Below are positions 11,256 through 20,252 of a DNA stretch of 64,000 nt, piece after piece. The position numbers were made by a program, and so were the translations under genes. The stretch spans positions 186,001-250,000 of the forward strand of contig NZ_BBXA01000027.1 of the NCBI RefSeq assembly GCF_001014975.1. The letters run 5' to 3'. The DNA is from Novosphingobium sp. MD-1. GTDB taxonomy: Bacteria; Pseudomonadota; Alphaproteobacteria; Sphingomonadales; Sphingomonadaceae. The notes beneath the pieces are model-generated. The model did not search any database, was not told the DNA's origin, and saw only the letters and a list, made by a program, of their open reading frames with translations. The number at the start of each line of letters is the position of its first letter. Within the stretch, counting starts at the first letter, position 1.

Positions 11256-13575
11256 CGCCCTGCTGGCGCTGGGCTGCTGCTTGCCGCTCACGCCGGTTTT
11301 CGCCGCCGATCGTGCCGCCATTTCCTTGCCGGCCGGATCGCTTTCCGTCGCCCTGCGTCACTTGGCCGAAAGCACCGGCAGCGAGATTGTTTCGGTCGAT
11401 CCCGCGGTGGCGGCGGTGCGCGTGCCGGCGCTCAGGGTAGGGTCTGATCCCGCGCGCGCGTTGGCGCAACTGCTCAAGGGAACCGGCTATCGCGCGGTCA
11501 GGATCGGTGCGCGTGGTTTCCGGATCGAACGGGCGCCGCTTGCGCGCGTGCGTCCGCGCGCGGCGCCTGCCAGTTTCTCTCCCCCGGCCACGGTATTGCA
11601 GCCACCGATCGTGGTGGTGGGAGGCAAGTTTCCCACACCGATCATGCTCTATCCGGGAAGCGTGGGGCGGATGCCCGGCGAAGAAAGCTCCCGACTGGGC
11701 GACCCGTCCTCGCTGGACAGCATGGCGCGTGCGCAACCTATCCTGCAGACCACGGCTTTCGGGGAAGGGCGCAACAAGATCTTCATCCGTGGCATTGCCG
11801 ACAGCAGCTTCAACAGTTGGACGCAGCCCACGACGAGCATCTACTTCGGCGACGCGCTGTTGGGCTTTGGTAGCCCCACGCCCAACCTCAAGCTGCATGA
11901 TATCGCATCGGTGGAAGTGCTGGAGGGACCGCAAGGCACGCTCTATGGCTCCGGCTCGATTGGCGGCGTCATCCGCATCATGCCGAACGCGGTCGATCTC
12001 GATCGCTATGCGGGATCGGTCACGGGAGGTGTCAGTGTTTCCCCGGATGCCACCACGGGCTGGGATGGCTCGGCCATGCTCAACCTGCCCCTGCTCCGTT
12101 CGGAAGCGGGCGTGCGGCTGGTGGCCTACCGCGAACGGGATGGCGGCTACATCGATGTGCCGGGGCTGGGGCACAACCGCAACGTGGTCGATGTGGCGGG
12201 AGGGCGCGGCGCGCTGGCGGCCCGGCTGGGCGATGGCTTTCGCGTCGAGGCCAGCGGGCTGTACCAGCGCACCGATGCGCGGGATGCTCCTTATGCCGAT
12301 GCATCCGGCGCGCTTTCGCATCGGGCGGCAATCGCGCAGCCCTATTCCAGCGAATTGGGGCTTGGCCGCCTCTATGTGGAATACAGCGCACCGAACGGGA
12401 TGCGGCTGACATCCACCGCCAGCCTTGGGGCGCGGTCGGCGCTCGATACATTTGACGCCACCACCCCGGGCTCCCCCCGGCGCGCGTATCAGACACAGCG
12501 GTCGACCCGCACGTTTTCTTCGGAAACGCGCTTGTCGGGGCCGCTTGATCGGCCGGTTACGTGGGTGCTGGGGCTTGCCTATGAACGGGTGCGCGATGGC
12601 CAGTCGCGCTCGCTTGGTATGCCCGAGGCGCCGCCCGAACTGGACGAGCTGACCAATGTTACCCGCAGCGGATCGTTGTTCGGACAGGTGACCTTCCCCT
12701 TGCTGGGCGCGATCAAGGCGACGCTGGGCGCGCGTGCCACCACCGCGCGCACCGACAGCGAACCATCGCGCGGCGGCGTTTCCTCACCGATCAAGGGCAA
12801 AGGCGCCTCGCGTATCGACCCCACGGTGGCGCTGCTCTGGCCGGTCCTGCACGACCTTTCGCTTTTTGCCCGGTTTCAGACCAGCTACCGCAACGGCGGC
12901 GTTTCCGTGGCGCGCGGGGTCGGCAAGGTGTCGGAGTTCCAGGCAGATTCGATCGTGATGGGGGAGGTGGGGCTTCGCCGTTCGCGATCAGGGCCGACCG
13001 GGCTCTCGTTCTCCGCTGCGGCATCCTATGCCCGGTGGCAGAACGTCCTGGCCGAACTGGTGAGCGCGAAGGGGTTGCCCTATACCACCAACGTTGGCGA
13101 CGCGAAGATCTTCGCGCTGGAAGCGACCGGAAACTGGGTGATCGTGCCGGGGCTGGAAGCGGAAAGCTCGGTGTTCTTCACCTCGAACCGCACGACTGGC
13201 GCGCTGCCCGCCCAGTCCGTCGGCCGCGACCGGCGGTTGCCGGATACGCCACCGTTTTCAGCCGCCGCCAGCCTGCGTTACGGCTGGAGACGTGGCATCA
13301 CCACCTATCGGGCTGGATTCGACATGCGCTACGTCGGGCGATCGGTGCTCGGGCCGGGGGCCTTGTTCGATGTCTCGCAGGGCAATTATGCCGTGGCTGA
13401 CCTCCATGCCGGGCTGCGCCGGGGGCCGGTCGATTTCTCCGTGGCGGCGACCAACCTCTTCAATACCCGCGCCAGCCGCTTCGCGCTGGGCAACCCCCTG
13501 CTGCTGTACAGGCGCGATCAGTCGGTGCCCGTGGAGCCGCTGACCGTGCGGTTCGGCGTGTCGGTGGCCTGGTAG
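11209..13575 (+). CDS. TonB-dependent receptor with STN signalling domain
   Basis: 788 aa from GTG 11209; the longer open frame upstream overlaps fecR and lacks a signal peptide. Signal peptide with hydrophobic stretch FVASALLALGCCLPLTPVFA. The STN (secretin/TonB short N-terminal) domain lies at about residues 35-100 (ISLPAGSLSVALRHLAE), which contacts FecR. The plug domain has VEVLEGPQGTLYGSGSIGGVI, and the beta-barrel ends in an aromatic residue (SVAW). It transports an unknown ligand, siderophore or other large molecule, across the outer membrane and triggers its own sigma/anti-sigma pair. The start codon choice is moderately certain. Confidence 0.9.
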   Translation: MKAKSGCFRRPRFVASALLALGCCLPLTPVFAADRAAISLPAGSLSVALRHLAESTGSEIVSVDPAVAAVRVPALRVGSDPARALAQLLKGTGYRAVRIGARGFRIERAPLARVRPRAAPASFSPPATVLQPPIVVVGGKFPTPIMLYPGSVGRMPGEESSRLGDPSSLDSMARAQPILQTTAFGEGRNKIFIRGIADSSFNSWTQPTTSIYFGDALLGFGSPTPNLKLHDIASVEVLEGPQGTLYGSGSIGGVIRIMPNAVDLDRYAGSVTGGVSVSPDATTGWDGSAMLNLPLLRSEAGVRLVAYRERDGGYIDVPGLGHNRNVVDVAGGRGALAARLGDGFRVEASGLYQRTDARDAPYADASGALSHRAAIAQPYSSELGLGRLYVEYSAPNGMRLTSTASLGARSALDTFDATTPGSPRRAYQTQRSTRTFSSETRLSGPLDRPVTWVLGLAYERVRDGQSRSLGMPEAPPELDELTNVTRSGSLFGQVTFPLLGAIKATLGARATTARTDSEPSRGGVSSPIKGKGASRIDPTVALLWPVLHDLSLFARFQTSYRNGGVSVARGVGKVSEFQADSIVMGEVGLRRSRSGPTGLSFSAAASYARWQNVLAELVSAKGLPYTTNVGDAKIFALEATGNWVIVPGLEAESSVFFTSNRTTGALPAQSVGRDRRLPDTPPFSAAASLRYGWRRGITTYRAGFDMRYVGRSVLGPGALFDVSQGNYAVADLHAGLRRGPVDFSVAATNLFNTRASRFALGNPLLLYRRDQSVPVEPLTVRFGVSVAW

Positions 13576-13715
13576 GGGCGAAGCCGTGAAGGCGTTGGCT
13601 TTCGCGCCGTGCGGATTACCGCCATCGTGGCGCCATCTCCGGAAATTAACCGCAATTCTTCGCGGCTCCTCAATCGCTATTCCCCATGATTTCCCCGACA
13701 CTTGGGGGATTTACC

Positions 13716-14885
13716 GTGCGCTCTACCATCGTGGCGGCGTGTGCCGCGTTCGCTGTTCTTCTGCCGGCCGCCGCCTCGGCGGAACCTGTGTTGCAGCCGA
13801 TCCAGATCGGCGCGGAAACGCTGCGTTTCGACCAGGGCGTGCCGACGCTCGATCTGCAACGGCAGCAAGGCAGCGTCCAGATCCGGCCGCTGCCACTGGA
13901 TCACGGCAGCCCGGCCTTCAGTGTCGCGGTGTTCAACGCTAGCCCGCGTTCGGCGAATTTCGGGATCGAGAACCTGACCGTGCAGGCCGGCGACAAGCCG
14001 GTCAGCGTATTCTCCGTCGACCAGCTTGTCAGAAAAGCGAAGTCCCGCGCGCGGTGGACGCAGATCGGCATCGCCATGCTGGGTGGAATCGCCGCCGGCG
14101 TGGCAGCGAGTCAGACCGATACTTATCACGGCTACATCCGCACGCCACGCGGGTCCTATGTCAGTTCCTACAGTGGCCCCAGCGCATTCGGGCAGCTTCA
14201 GGCAACTGCGCTCACCGCCGGCGCCGCGCATGGCATCGCGGCCGTACAATACAATCTGGACCGGACGCGTGATGTCCTGGGCGATTCGATCGTGCAGACC
14301 ACCACGCTCTATCCCCAGCAGAGCTATGCCGGAAAGATCGTGCTCGAGAAGATTCCGCTGGATGAGCGGCCCGTGCGGATTTCCATCGTGGTGATGTGGA
14401 ACGGCGAACAATATCCATTCGCTTTCCAGTTCGCCAAGGCGGGAACCGCTGCGCCCGTGTTCCATGCCGTCGATTCGGCACCTGCCCAAGCATCCGCAGA
14501 ACCTTCCATGGCGGCGGCCGCCTACCCGGCCCGTCAGCCCCGGCCCGCACCCGCACCCGCAACGGGCGGCGCCCGTTCGCAGGACATCAACGCGTTAATC
14601 ACCAAGACCGCTCTCTACATGGAACGCCCCACCGAATTGGATGACGGCACCGTCATTTCGGAATTTGCCGTATCCGGAAGCGAGCTGCGTCTGACGGCCG
14701 CGCTGCCAAAGGGCATGGCCGAATTTTCCGATGGCACCCGCATGTCCGCAAGCCGGGCCATCTGCGGACGCCGCGCGTTCGTTCCGCTGTTGCAAGGCGG
14801 CGCCACGATACGGGCGACCTATTCTGCCAGCAGCAAGCGGCGCGCCGAAGAAATCATCGTGACATCGAGCGATTGCGTCAGTTGA
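13716..14885 (+). CDS. Secreted protein of unknown function
   Basis: 389 aa from GTG 13716, preceded by GGGGGA at six bases' spacing; an ATG at 13686 lacks this and would spoil the signal peptide. Signal peptide STIVAACAAFAVLLPAAASA. A hydrophobic, glycine/alanine-rich stretch (IGIAMLGGIAAGVAA, near residue 110) could be membrane-inserting. A Pro/Ala linker (about residues 255-285) leads to a C-terminal domain with two cysteines. I do not recognise the family. It is 140 nt behind the TonB receptor, on the same strand, and is the last gene before the tRNA-derived repeat. Confidence 0.75.
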   Translation: MRSTIVAACAAFAVLLPAAASAEPVLQPIQIGAETLRFDQGVPTLDLQRQQGSVQIRPLPLDHGSPAFSVAVFNASPRSANFGIENLTVQAGDKPVSVFSVDQLVRKAKSRARWTQIGIAMLGGIAAGVAASQTDTYHGYIRTPRGSYVSSYSGPSAFGQLQATALTAGAAHGIAAVQYNLDRTRDVLGDSIVQTTTLYPQQSYAGKIVLEKIPLDERPVRISIVVMWNGEQYPFAFQFAKAGTAAPVFHAVDSAPAQASAEPSMAAAAYPARQPRPAPAPATGGARSQDINALITKTALYMERPTELDDGTVISEFAVSGSELRLTAALPKGMAEFSDGTRMSASRAICGRRAFVPLLQGGATIRATYSASSKRRAEEIIVTSSDCVS

Positions 14886-14903
14886 GGTGTCGGGGCGGGA
14901 ATA

Positions 14904-14927
14904 TGGTGGGCGGTGACGGGCTCGAAC
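14904..14927 (+). repeat. tRNA-Val 3'-end remnant (putative att core)
   Basis: 24 nt identical to the last 24 nt of the tRNA-Val gene at 43353-43376, in the same orientation. Identity stops abruptly at 14928, where AT-rich DNA begins. No other part of a tRNA is present, so this is not a tRNA gene. Confidence 0.85.
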
Positions 14928-15119
14928 AAATTATTTAACATGCGGAAATAAAATCGTTTTTAGACAGCTGCTTTTGAGTGGGCCCCCACATCGGCCCACC
15001 CTAAAATTGTTGAAATGCGAAGGCGAAACAGAGGGCTCACATTTCCGCCGAGGCTGGCCAGCGGCCCAGATTTGTGGCCGTTGCTGATCTGATGCCGGCG
15101 CGCCGCGCCTTGACCTCGG
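14928..15119. other. AT-rich spacer behind the Rieske gene
   Basis: About 190 nt without a gene. The first 50 bases are markedly AT-rich compared with the surroundings. A small stem GTGGGCC / GGCCCAC (14978-14984 with 14993-14999) could end transcription of the leftward Rieske gene, but its T-run is weak. Confidence 0.4.
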
Positions 15120-16382
15120 TCAGGGCATGACGGGTTCGGGTGGCTGCGCAAGCCGCCAGTCGTTGCCATGCCGGACCATGCCTTCAAAGGTGAAGAGATC
15201 GCTGTTGCGATAGCCACGCGCGGGCGGTTCGGCATCGGCGTTCATGGCCAGGCCGAGCATGACCTTGCGGAATTCGAAGATGGCCCGGTCGCTCGATCCC
15301 AGCCTGTCGTGGCTGCGGTCAGCGATCGGCCCCATCGATTCCCACATCGCCATGTCCTGCGTGGGGATGCCCTTGATGCCGGTGAAATCCCCGGCCTTCA
15401 TCGCCGCGCGATCCTGCAGGTAGCCGTTCTGCGCGTTCCGGAACTTGCGGAAGGTGACCGGATCGACGTCCACCCCGGGCACCGCGTCGCAGAACCGGCG
15501 CCAGTCTTCGGACGAGATGCCTTTCGTCTCGTGCCAGGCGATCCAGTAGAACATGCAGTTCACGTCATCGATCGGCACCAGCATCTGCGCCAGCTTGTAG
15601 CGGTCGGTCGGCGGGATCATCACGGTGAACGGCGCGACGAACAGCGTGGTGCGGACGTAGTCCTGCTGGTCGGGGTCGTGGATCGGCGTGCGGATCGCGG
15701 CATAGCGGAAGCCGAACGGCGCGCGCTCCACCTGCAGGCGTGGGGACTTGTCGGCCGAAGGGCGCAGCCACTGCCTGGCGGTGGCGGTCGATCCGCTGAC
15801 GTCGGTTGCGGTCGGCATGTTGGAGGAATGCAGGCTGCTGCTGTGCGCGGAATCGATCGATCCTTCCAGCACTTGCGCCCAGTTGCATTCGGCGTGGATC
15901 TTCACGATGGCGATCCGGTCGTCCGGTGCCTTGGTCCACACCGGCGCGTCGAACGGCGCGGGGTTCTCCGGATCGCCCATCCAGGCCCAGACGAACCCGC
16001 CGGCCTCGCGCGCGGGATAGGCGCGTGTGCGTACCGCCGTGCGCAGGCGCGCATCGGCCGGCTCGGAAGCCATGTCGGTGACCTTGCCGTCCACGTCGAA
16101 CTTCCAGCCGTGGTAGAGGCAGCGCAGCCCGCATTCCTCGTTGCGGCCATAGACCAGCGAGGCGCGCCGGTGCGGGCAGCGCTCGTCGAGCACGCCAATG
16201 CGCCCTTCGGTATCGCGGAACACCACCATGTCCTCGCCCAGCAGGCGGGCGCGGCGCGGGGTGCCGTCCGGCTCGGCCACTTCCTCGCTCATGCAGACCG
16301 GCATCCAGTGGCGGCGCATGACCTTGCCCATCGGCGCGTCGCCCTCGACGCGGCAGAGCAGGTCGTTCTGTTGTGGAGTCAT
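15120..16382 (-). CDS. Rieske aromatic-ring oxygenase, phthalate 4,5-dioxygenase-like large subunit
   Basis: 420 aa, the length of single-component-type oxygenase subunits such as phthalate 4,5-dioxygenase. Rieske [2Fe-2S] ligands are C69-x-H71 and C88-x2-H91 (ERCPHRR, RCLYHGWKF). Mononuclear iron ligands lie in EGSIDSAHSSSLH with D177, H180 and H185. The enzyme should add O2 to, or demethylate, an aromatic acid. The next divergent genes are the dihydrodiol-dehydrogenase and decarboxylase types of the phthalate route, which supports ring dihydroxylation. No reductase or ferredoxin gene lies in the window, so electrons must come from elsewhere. The exact substrate is inference. Confidence 0.85.
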   Translation of the reverse strand: MTPQQNDLLCRVEGDAPMGKVMRRHWMPVCMSEEVAEPDGTPRRARLLGEDMVVFRDTEGRIGVLDERCPHRRASLVYGRNEECGLRCLYHGWKFDVDGKVTDMASEPADARLRTAVRTRAYPAREAGGFVWAWMGDPENPAPFDAPVWTKAPDDRIAIVKIHAECNWAQVLEGSIDSAHSSSLHSSNMPTATDVSGSTATARQWLRPSADKSPRLQVERAPFGFRYAAIRTPIHDPDQQDYVRTTLFVAPFTVMIPPTDRYKLAQMLVPIDDVNCMFYWIAWHETKGISSEDWRRFCDAVPGVDVDPVTFRKFRNAQNGYLQDRAAMKAGDFTGIKGIPTQDMAMWESMGPIADRSHDRLGSSDRAIFEFRKVMLGLAMNADAEPPARGYRNSDLFTFEGMVRHGNDWRLAQPPEPVMP

Positions 16383-16433
16383 GGCAATTCCCGGCAGGCA
16401 TTGAGGCGCGCGGCGGCGCGAAAGGAGATATAC

Positions 16434-16445
16434 TTTTAATACTAA
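16434..16445. promoter_or_regulatory. Operator-like site (8 of 10 consensus bases) in divergent promoter
   Basis: TTTTAATACTAA against the island consensus TTAGNATNCTAA. It lies in the middle of the 115-nt region between the divergent Rieske and Gfo/Idh/MocA genes, about 52 nt from each start, and so could control both. Confidence 0.5.
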
Positions 16446-16497
16446 GTAATTTGCAATTCAAGAGCGTGCCGGATATGATCCGCGCCGGGAGAGCGGC

Positions 16498-17667
16498 ATG
16501 GGCTTGCGGGTGGCGGTGATAGGGTTGGGGCGCGGCGCGGTGTTGACCGTGCCAGCACTGGCCGCGCAGGCGCGGATCGAGCTGGTGGCCGGCTGCGATC
16601 CCGACCCGGCGGCGCGGGCGGGGTTTGCCGCTCGCCACGGCGTGCCAGCCTGCGAGACGGTCGAGGCGCTGCTGGCGAATGCCGATTTCGATGCCGCCTA
16701 TATCGCCTCGCCGCACGAGTTCCACGCCGCGCATACCCTCGCGATGGCTGGTGCGGGAAAGCACGTGCTGGTGGAAAAGCCCATGGCGGTGACGCTGGCC
16801 GAAGCCGCGTTAATGATCCGCGCGGCCGAAACCGCCGGCACCATGCTGATGGTCGGGCCGAGCCATGGCTATGATCCCCCCGTGGAGGCGGCGGCGGCGC
16901 TGGTAGCGTCCGGCGCGGTGGGGGGCGTCAGGCTGATCCATGCCTTCAACTACACGGATTTTCTCTATCGTCCCCGGCGCCCGGCCGAGCTGGATACCGC
17001 GCGGGGCGGCGGCGTGATTCTCAGCCAGGCGACGCACCAGATCGACATGGTGCGGCGGATCGCGGCCAGCCCGGTCACGTCCGTGCGGGCGTGGACGGGC
17101 GGCTGGGACGCGCGCGCGACGGAGGGGGCGTTCACTGCGCTGCTGTTCTTCGCCAATGGCGCGGTCGCGAACCTGACCTATTCGGGCTATGCGCGGTATG
17201 ACAGCGATGCGCTGGCCGGCTGGGTGGGCGAAATGGGCGGCGCGAAAAGCCCGGCGGCGCACGGGCAGGCGCGCGCGCTGCTGGCGGCGATCGACGAGCG
17301 GCAGGCCAAGGCTGCCCGCACGTTCGCGGCGGGCGCGGTATCGTCAGGCGCGTCGAAACATCACGAGCGGTTCGGCTCGGTGTTGATAACCTGCGAACAG
17401 GCCGACCTTGCCCTGACGCCATCAGGCCTCGACATCCACGCCGACGACGGCGTGCGCCGCGTGGCGGTTCCCTTGCCATCCATCCCGCGCGCCGGCGTGG
17501 CCGAAGCGTTCGCACACGCCGTGCTGGATGGCTGGCCGGTGCCGTTCGATGGCCGCTGGGGGCTGGAAAGCCTGGCGATATGCCACGCCATTCTCCTGTC
17601 CGCGCGCGAGGGCAGGGATGTCACGCCGTCCGAACTTTTTCCGAAAGTATCTGAAAGAACGTTATGA
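16498..17667 (+). CDS. Gfo/Idh/MocA dehydrogenase, phthalate 4,5-dihydrodiol dehydrogenase-like
   Basis: 389 aa. NAD-binding Rossmann fold at the start (VAVIGLGRGAVLTVPAL), catalytic EKP motif at residues 93-95, and a C-terminal Gfo/Idh domain. Segments such as YTDFLYRPRRPAELDTARGG and QATHQIDMVRRI resemble the enzyme that oxidises cis-4,5-dihydrodiol phthalate to 4,5-dihydroxyphthalate. This fits the position between a phthalate-dioxygenase-like and a 4,5-dihydroxyphthalate-decarboxylase-like gene. GGGAGA precedes the ATG. The stop overlaps the next start (ATGA). Substrate assignment rests on resemblance and context. Confidence 0.78.
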   Translation: MGLRVAVIGLGRGAVLTVPALAAQARIELVAGCDPDPAARAGFAARHGVPACETVEALLANADFDAAYIASPHEFHAAHTLAMAGAGKHVLVEKPMAVTLAEAALMIRAAETAGTMLMVGPSHGYDPPVEAAAALVASGAVGGVRLIHAFNYTDFLYRPRRPAELDTARGGGVILSQATHQIDMVRRIAASPVTSVRAWTGGWDARATEGAFTALLFFANGAVANLTYSGYARYDSDALAGWVGEMGGAKSPAAHGQARALLAAIDERQAKAARTFAAGAVSSGASKHHERFGSVLITCEQADLALTPSGLDIHADDGVRRVAVPLPSIPRAGVAEAFAHAVLDGWPVPFDGRWGLESLAICHAILLSAREGRDVTPSELFPKVSERTL

Positions 17668-18656
17668 GCCGTCTATCGATCTCGCTCGCCTGCTGGAATT
17701 ACGATCGTACCCAGGCGCTGGCCGACGGCACGATCCGCCCCGATGGTATCGATCTGAACATGCAGACGCTGGATGTGGAAGAGACGTTCTTCCGCATGCT
17801 GCGGCACCGCGAATTCGATGCGGCGGAAATGTCGCTCTCGTCCTATTGCGTGTCGCTCGCCCGGCCCGATCCGGGGTTCGTGGCGATCCCGGTGTTCCCG
17901 TCGCGCCTGTTCCGGCACAGTTGCATCTTCGTCTCGGCGAAAAGCGGGATCGAGCGCCCGGAGGACTTGGTGGGCAAGCGCATCGGCGTGCCGGAATACC
18001 AGATGACCGCGCCGGTGTGGATTCGCGGCATCCTGGCGGACGAGTACGGCGTCGATCCCGCCAGCGTCACCTATCACACCGGGGGCGAGGAGCAGCCGGG
18101 GCGCGACGAGAAGCTGAAGCTCGATCTGCCGGAGCGCTTCCATCTGCGGCCGATCGGTCCCGGCCAGACGCTGTCGCGGATGCTGGCCGATGGCGAGATC
18201 GACGCGCTGCACACCGCGCGCACGCCCAGCACGTTCTACAGCGAGCCGGACAAGGTCCGCCGCCTGTTTCCCGATTTCGTGCCGTTGGAGCAGGACTATT
18301 ACCGCCGCACCGGCATTTTCCCGATCATGCACGTGATCGCGATCCGGCGGGACGTGTACGAAAAGAACCGCTGGATCGCGCGGTCGTTGCAAACGGCGTT
18401 CGAGGCGGCACAGGCGAAAGTCTATGAGGAACTGCTGGTCACCGCCTCGCTCAAGACGATGCTGCCCTGGCAGATCGCGGCGGTCGAGGAAGCGCTGGCC
18501 CTGCTGGGGCGCGACTGGTGGCCCTATGGCTTCAAGGCCAACCGTGCCGTGATCGATACGTTCCTGCGCTATCACCACGAACAGGGCCTTTCGCCGCGCC
18601 GGTTGCAGCCGGAGGACCTGTTTGCGGAGGAATGCTTCGAAGCCTTCCGGATATGA
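17664..18656 (+). CDS. 4,5-dihydroxyphthalate decarboxylase-like protein
   Basis: 330 aa, no signal peptide. The family has a periplasmic-binding-protein-like fold; its known member removes a carboxyl group from 4,5-dihydroxyphthalate to give protocatechuate. It starts LSISLACWNYDRTQALADGTIRPDGIDLN, with RHREFDAAEMSLSSYC near residue 50, HSCIFV near residue 90 and EDLVGKRIGVPEYQMTA near residue 103. It is translationally coupled to the dehydrogenase by a 4-nt overlap. Because many family members remain uncharacterised, the true substrate may be a related hydroxylated aromatic acid. Confidence 0.78.
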   Translation: MSRLSISLACWNYDRTQALADGTIRPDGIDLNMQTLDVEETFFRMLRHREFDAAEMSLSSYCVSLARPDPGFVAIPVFPSRLFRHSCIFVSAKSGIERPEDLVGKRIGVPEYQMTAPVWIRGILADEYGVDPASVTYHTGGEEQPGRDEKLKLDLPERFHLRPIGPGQTLSRMLADGEIDALHTARTPSTFYSEPDKVRRLFPDFVPLEQDYYRRTGIFPIMHVIAIRRDVYEKNRWIARSLQTAFEAAQAKVYEELLVTASLKTMLPWQIAAVEEALALLGRDWWPYGFKANRAVIDTFLRYHHEQGLSPRRLQPEDLFAEECFEAFRI

Positions 18657-18726
18657 AAAGTCGTGCCCTCGTGTGGCGTCGTCATCCGAAACGGACTTGT
18701 CCCGGTTTGCCGGCATTCCTATAAAG

Positions 18727-18738
18727 TTAGTAATCGAA
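18727..18738. promoter_or_regulatory. Operator-like site (8 of 10) before the LeuC-like gene
   Basis: TTAGTAATCGAA, matching the island consensus TTAGNATNCTAA at eight of ten fixed positions, 86 nt before the LeuC-like start. This is one of the two weakest-to-middling sites and needs binding evidence. Confidence 0.4.
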
Positions 18739-18824
18739 GTATTTTAGCCGTTCCATGCGGGCGTTTCGGGGAGCTTGCGTTTGCGTATTGGAATCAGGGC
18801 TATGCGGCGGATTGGTGACATCCG

Positions 18825-20237
18825 ATGACCAGTGCGCGCACGCTCTATGACAAGATATGGGACGCGCACGCGGTTGCGGCGGACGACGGCGATACGCTGC
18901 TCTACGTCGATCTGCACCTGCTGCACGAGGTCACTTCGCCCCAGGCCTTTGCCGGATTGCGCCGGGAAGGGCGGGCGGTGCGCCGGCCGGAGCGGGCGCT
19001 GGCGCTGTCCGATCACAACGTGCCGACCGAAGGGCAGTCCGCCGGGGTTGCCGCCGTCACCGACGTGCAGGCGCGCGCGCAGCTTGCGGCGCTGGCGGAA
19101 AACGCGGGAAGGCATGGAATCGAGCAGTTCCCGATGGGCGATCCGCGCAACGGCATCGTCCATGTGGTTGCGCCCGAACAGGGCCGCTCGCAGCCTGGCA
19201 TGACGATCGTCTGCGGAGACAGCCATACCTCCACGCACGGCGCGTTCGGCGCGCTGGCGTTCGGCATCGGGACGTCCGAGGTCGAGCACGTGCTGGCGAC
19301 CCAGACCGTGCGCCAGCGCCGATCGCGCAACATGCGGATCACGATCGATGGCCGGCTTGCCCCTGATGTCCAGGCAAAGGACATGGTGCTGTTCCTGCTC
19401 TCGCGGCTGGGGGTGGACGCGGCGTCCGGCCATGTCATCGAATATGCTGGGCCGGCCGTGCGCGCGCTGTCGATGGAAGGGCGCATGACGCTGTGCAACC
19501 TCAGCATCGAGATGGGCGCCCGGGCCGGTCTGGTCGCGCCCGACGAGACGACGTTCGCCTATCTGCACGGGCGGCCGGCGGCTCCGACAGGCGCCACCTG
19601 GGACGCGGCGTTGGCGCGCTGGCGCGCCCTAGCGAGCGACGCGGAAGCGCGGTTCGATCGCGAGATACGGTTCGACGCGGCGGAGATCAGGCCGATGGTC
19701 AGCTGGGGCACCAACCCCGCGCAGACCGTGGCGGTCGATGGGCACGTGCCCGATCCGGCGGGAATGGGCTCGCCGGCGGACGCGGCGGCTGCTGCCCGCG
19801 CGCTGGCCTATATGGACCTCGCGCCGGGCCAGCCGATCCGGGGTCTGCGCCTGGACCGCGTGTTCATCGGCAGCTGCACCAACAGCCGGATCGAGGACTT
19901 GCGTATGGTCGCCGCGATCGTGCGCGGCCGCAAGGTTGCTCCGCATGTGCGGGCGATGGTCGTCCCCGGCTCCGGGCTGGTCAAGCGGCAGGCCGAGGCC
20001 GAAGGGCTGGACGCGATCCTGCGCGAAGCCGGCTTCGACTGGCGCGAACCGGGCTGCTCGATGTGCGTGGGCATGAACGCGGACCGGTTGCAGGCCGGCG
20101 AACGGTGCGGCGCCACCTCGAACCGCAATTTCGAGAACCGGCAGGGCAGGGGCGGCCGCACCCACCTGATGAGCCCGGCCACCGCCGCCGCCAGTGCCAT
20201 TGCCGGCTGCATTACCGATCCCGCAAGCCTGTCGTAG
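18825..20237 (+). CDS. LeuC-like aconitase-superfamily hydro-lyase, large subunit
   Basis: 470 aa, LeuC length. Iron-sulfur cluster cysteines are visible in [14 protein letters not shown] and [41 protein letters not shown] is the aconitase-family signature. In leucine synthesis this subunit isomerises isopropylmalate. Here it stands in a catabolic cluster with a small subunit on the opposite strand, so hydration of a maleate- or citraconate-like ring-cleavage product is a reasonable inference (maleate hydratases belong to this family). A plain leuC cannot be ruled out by sequence alone. Confidence 0.82.
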   Translation: MTSARTLYDKIWDAHAVAADDGDTLLYVDLHLLHEVTSPQAFAGLRREGRAVRRPERALALSDHNVPTEGQSAGVAAVTDVQARAQLAALAENAGRHGIEQFPMGDPRNGIVHVVAPEQGRSQPGMTIVCGDSHTSTHGAFGALAFGIGTSEVEHVLATQTVRQRRSRNMRITIDGRLAPDVQAKDMVLFLLSRLGVDAASGHVIEYAGPAVRALSMEGRMTLCNLSIEMGARAGLVAPDETTFAYLHGRPAAPTGATWDAALARWRALASDAEARFDREIRFDAAEIRPMVSWGTNPAQTVAVDGHVPDPAGMGSPADAAAAARALAYMDLAPGQPIRGLRLDRVFIGSCTNSRIEDLRMVAAIVRGRKVAPHVRAMVVPGSGLVKRQAEAEGLDAILREAGFDWREPGCSMCVGMNADRLQAGERCGATSNRNFENRQGRGGRTHLMSPATAAASAIAGCITDPASLS

Positions 20238-20252
20238 CAGCGGGGGGCGGGG

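Noticed and set aside
14904..14927. A second tRNA gene at the left repeat
   Set aside because: Only the last 24 nt of the tRNA are present; acceptor 5' strand, D-arm and anticodon arm are missing.
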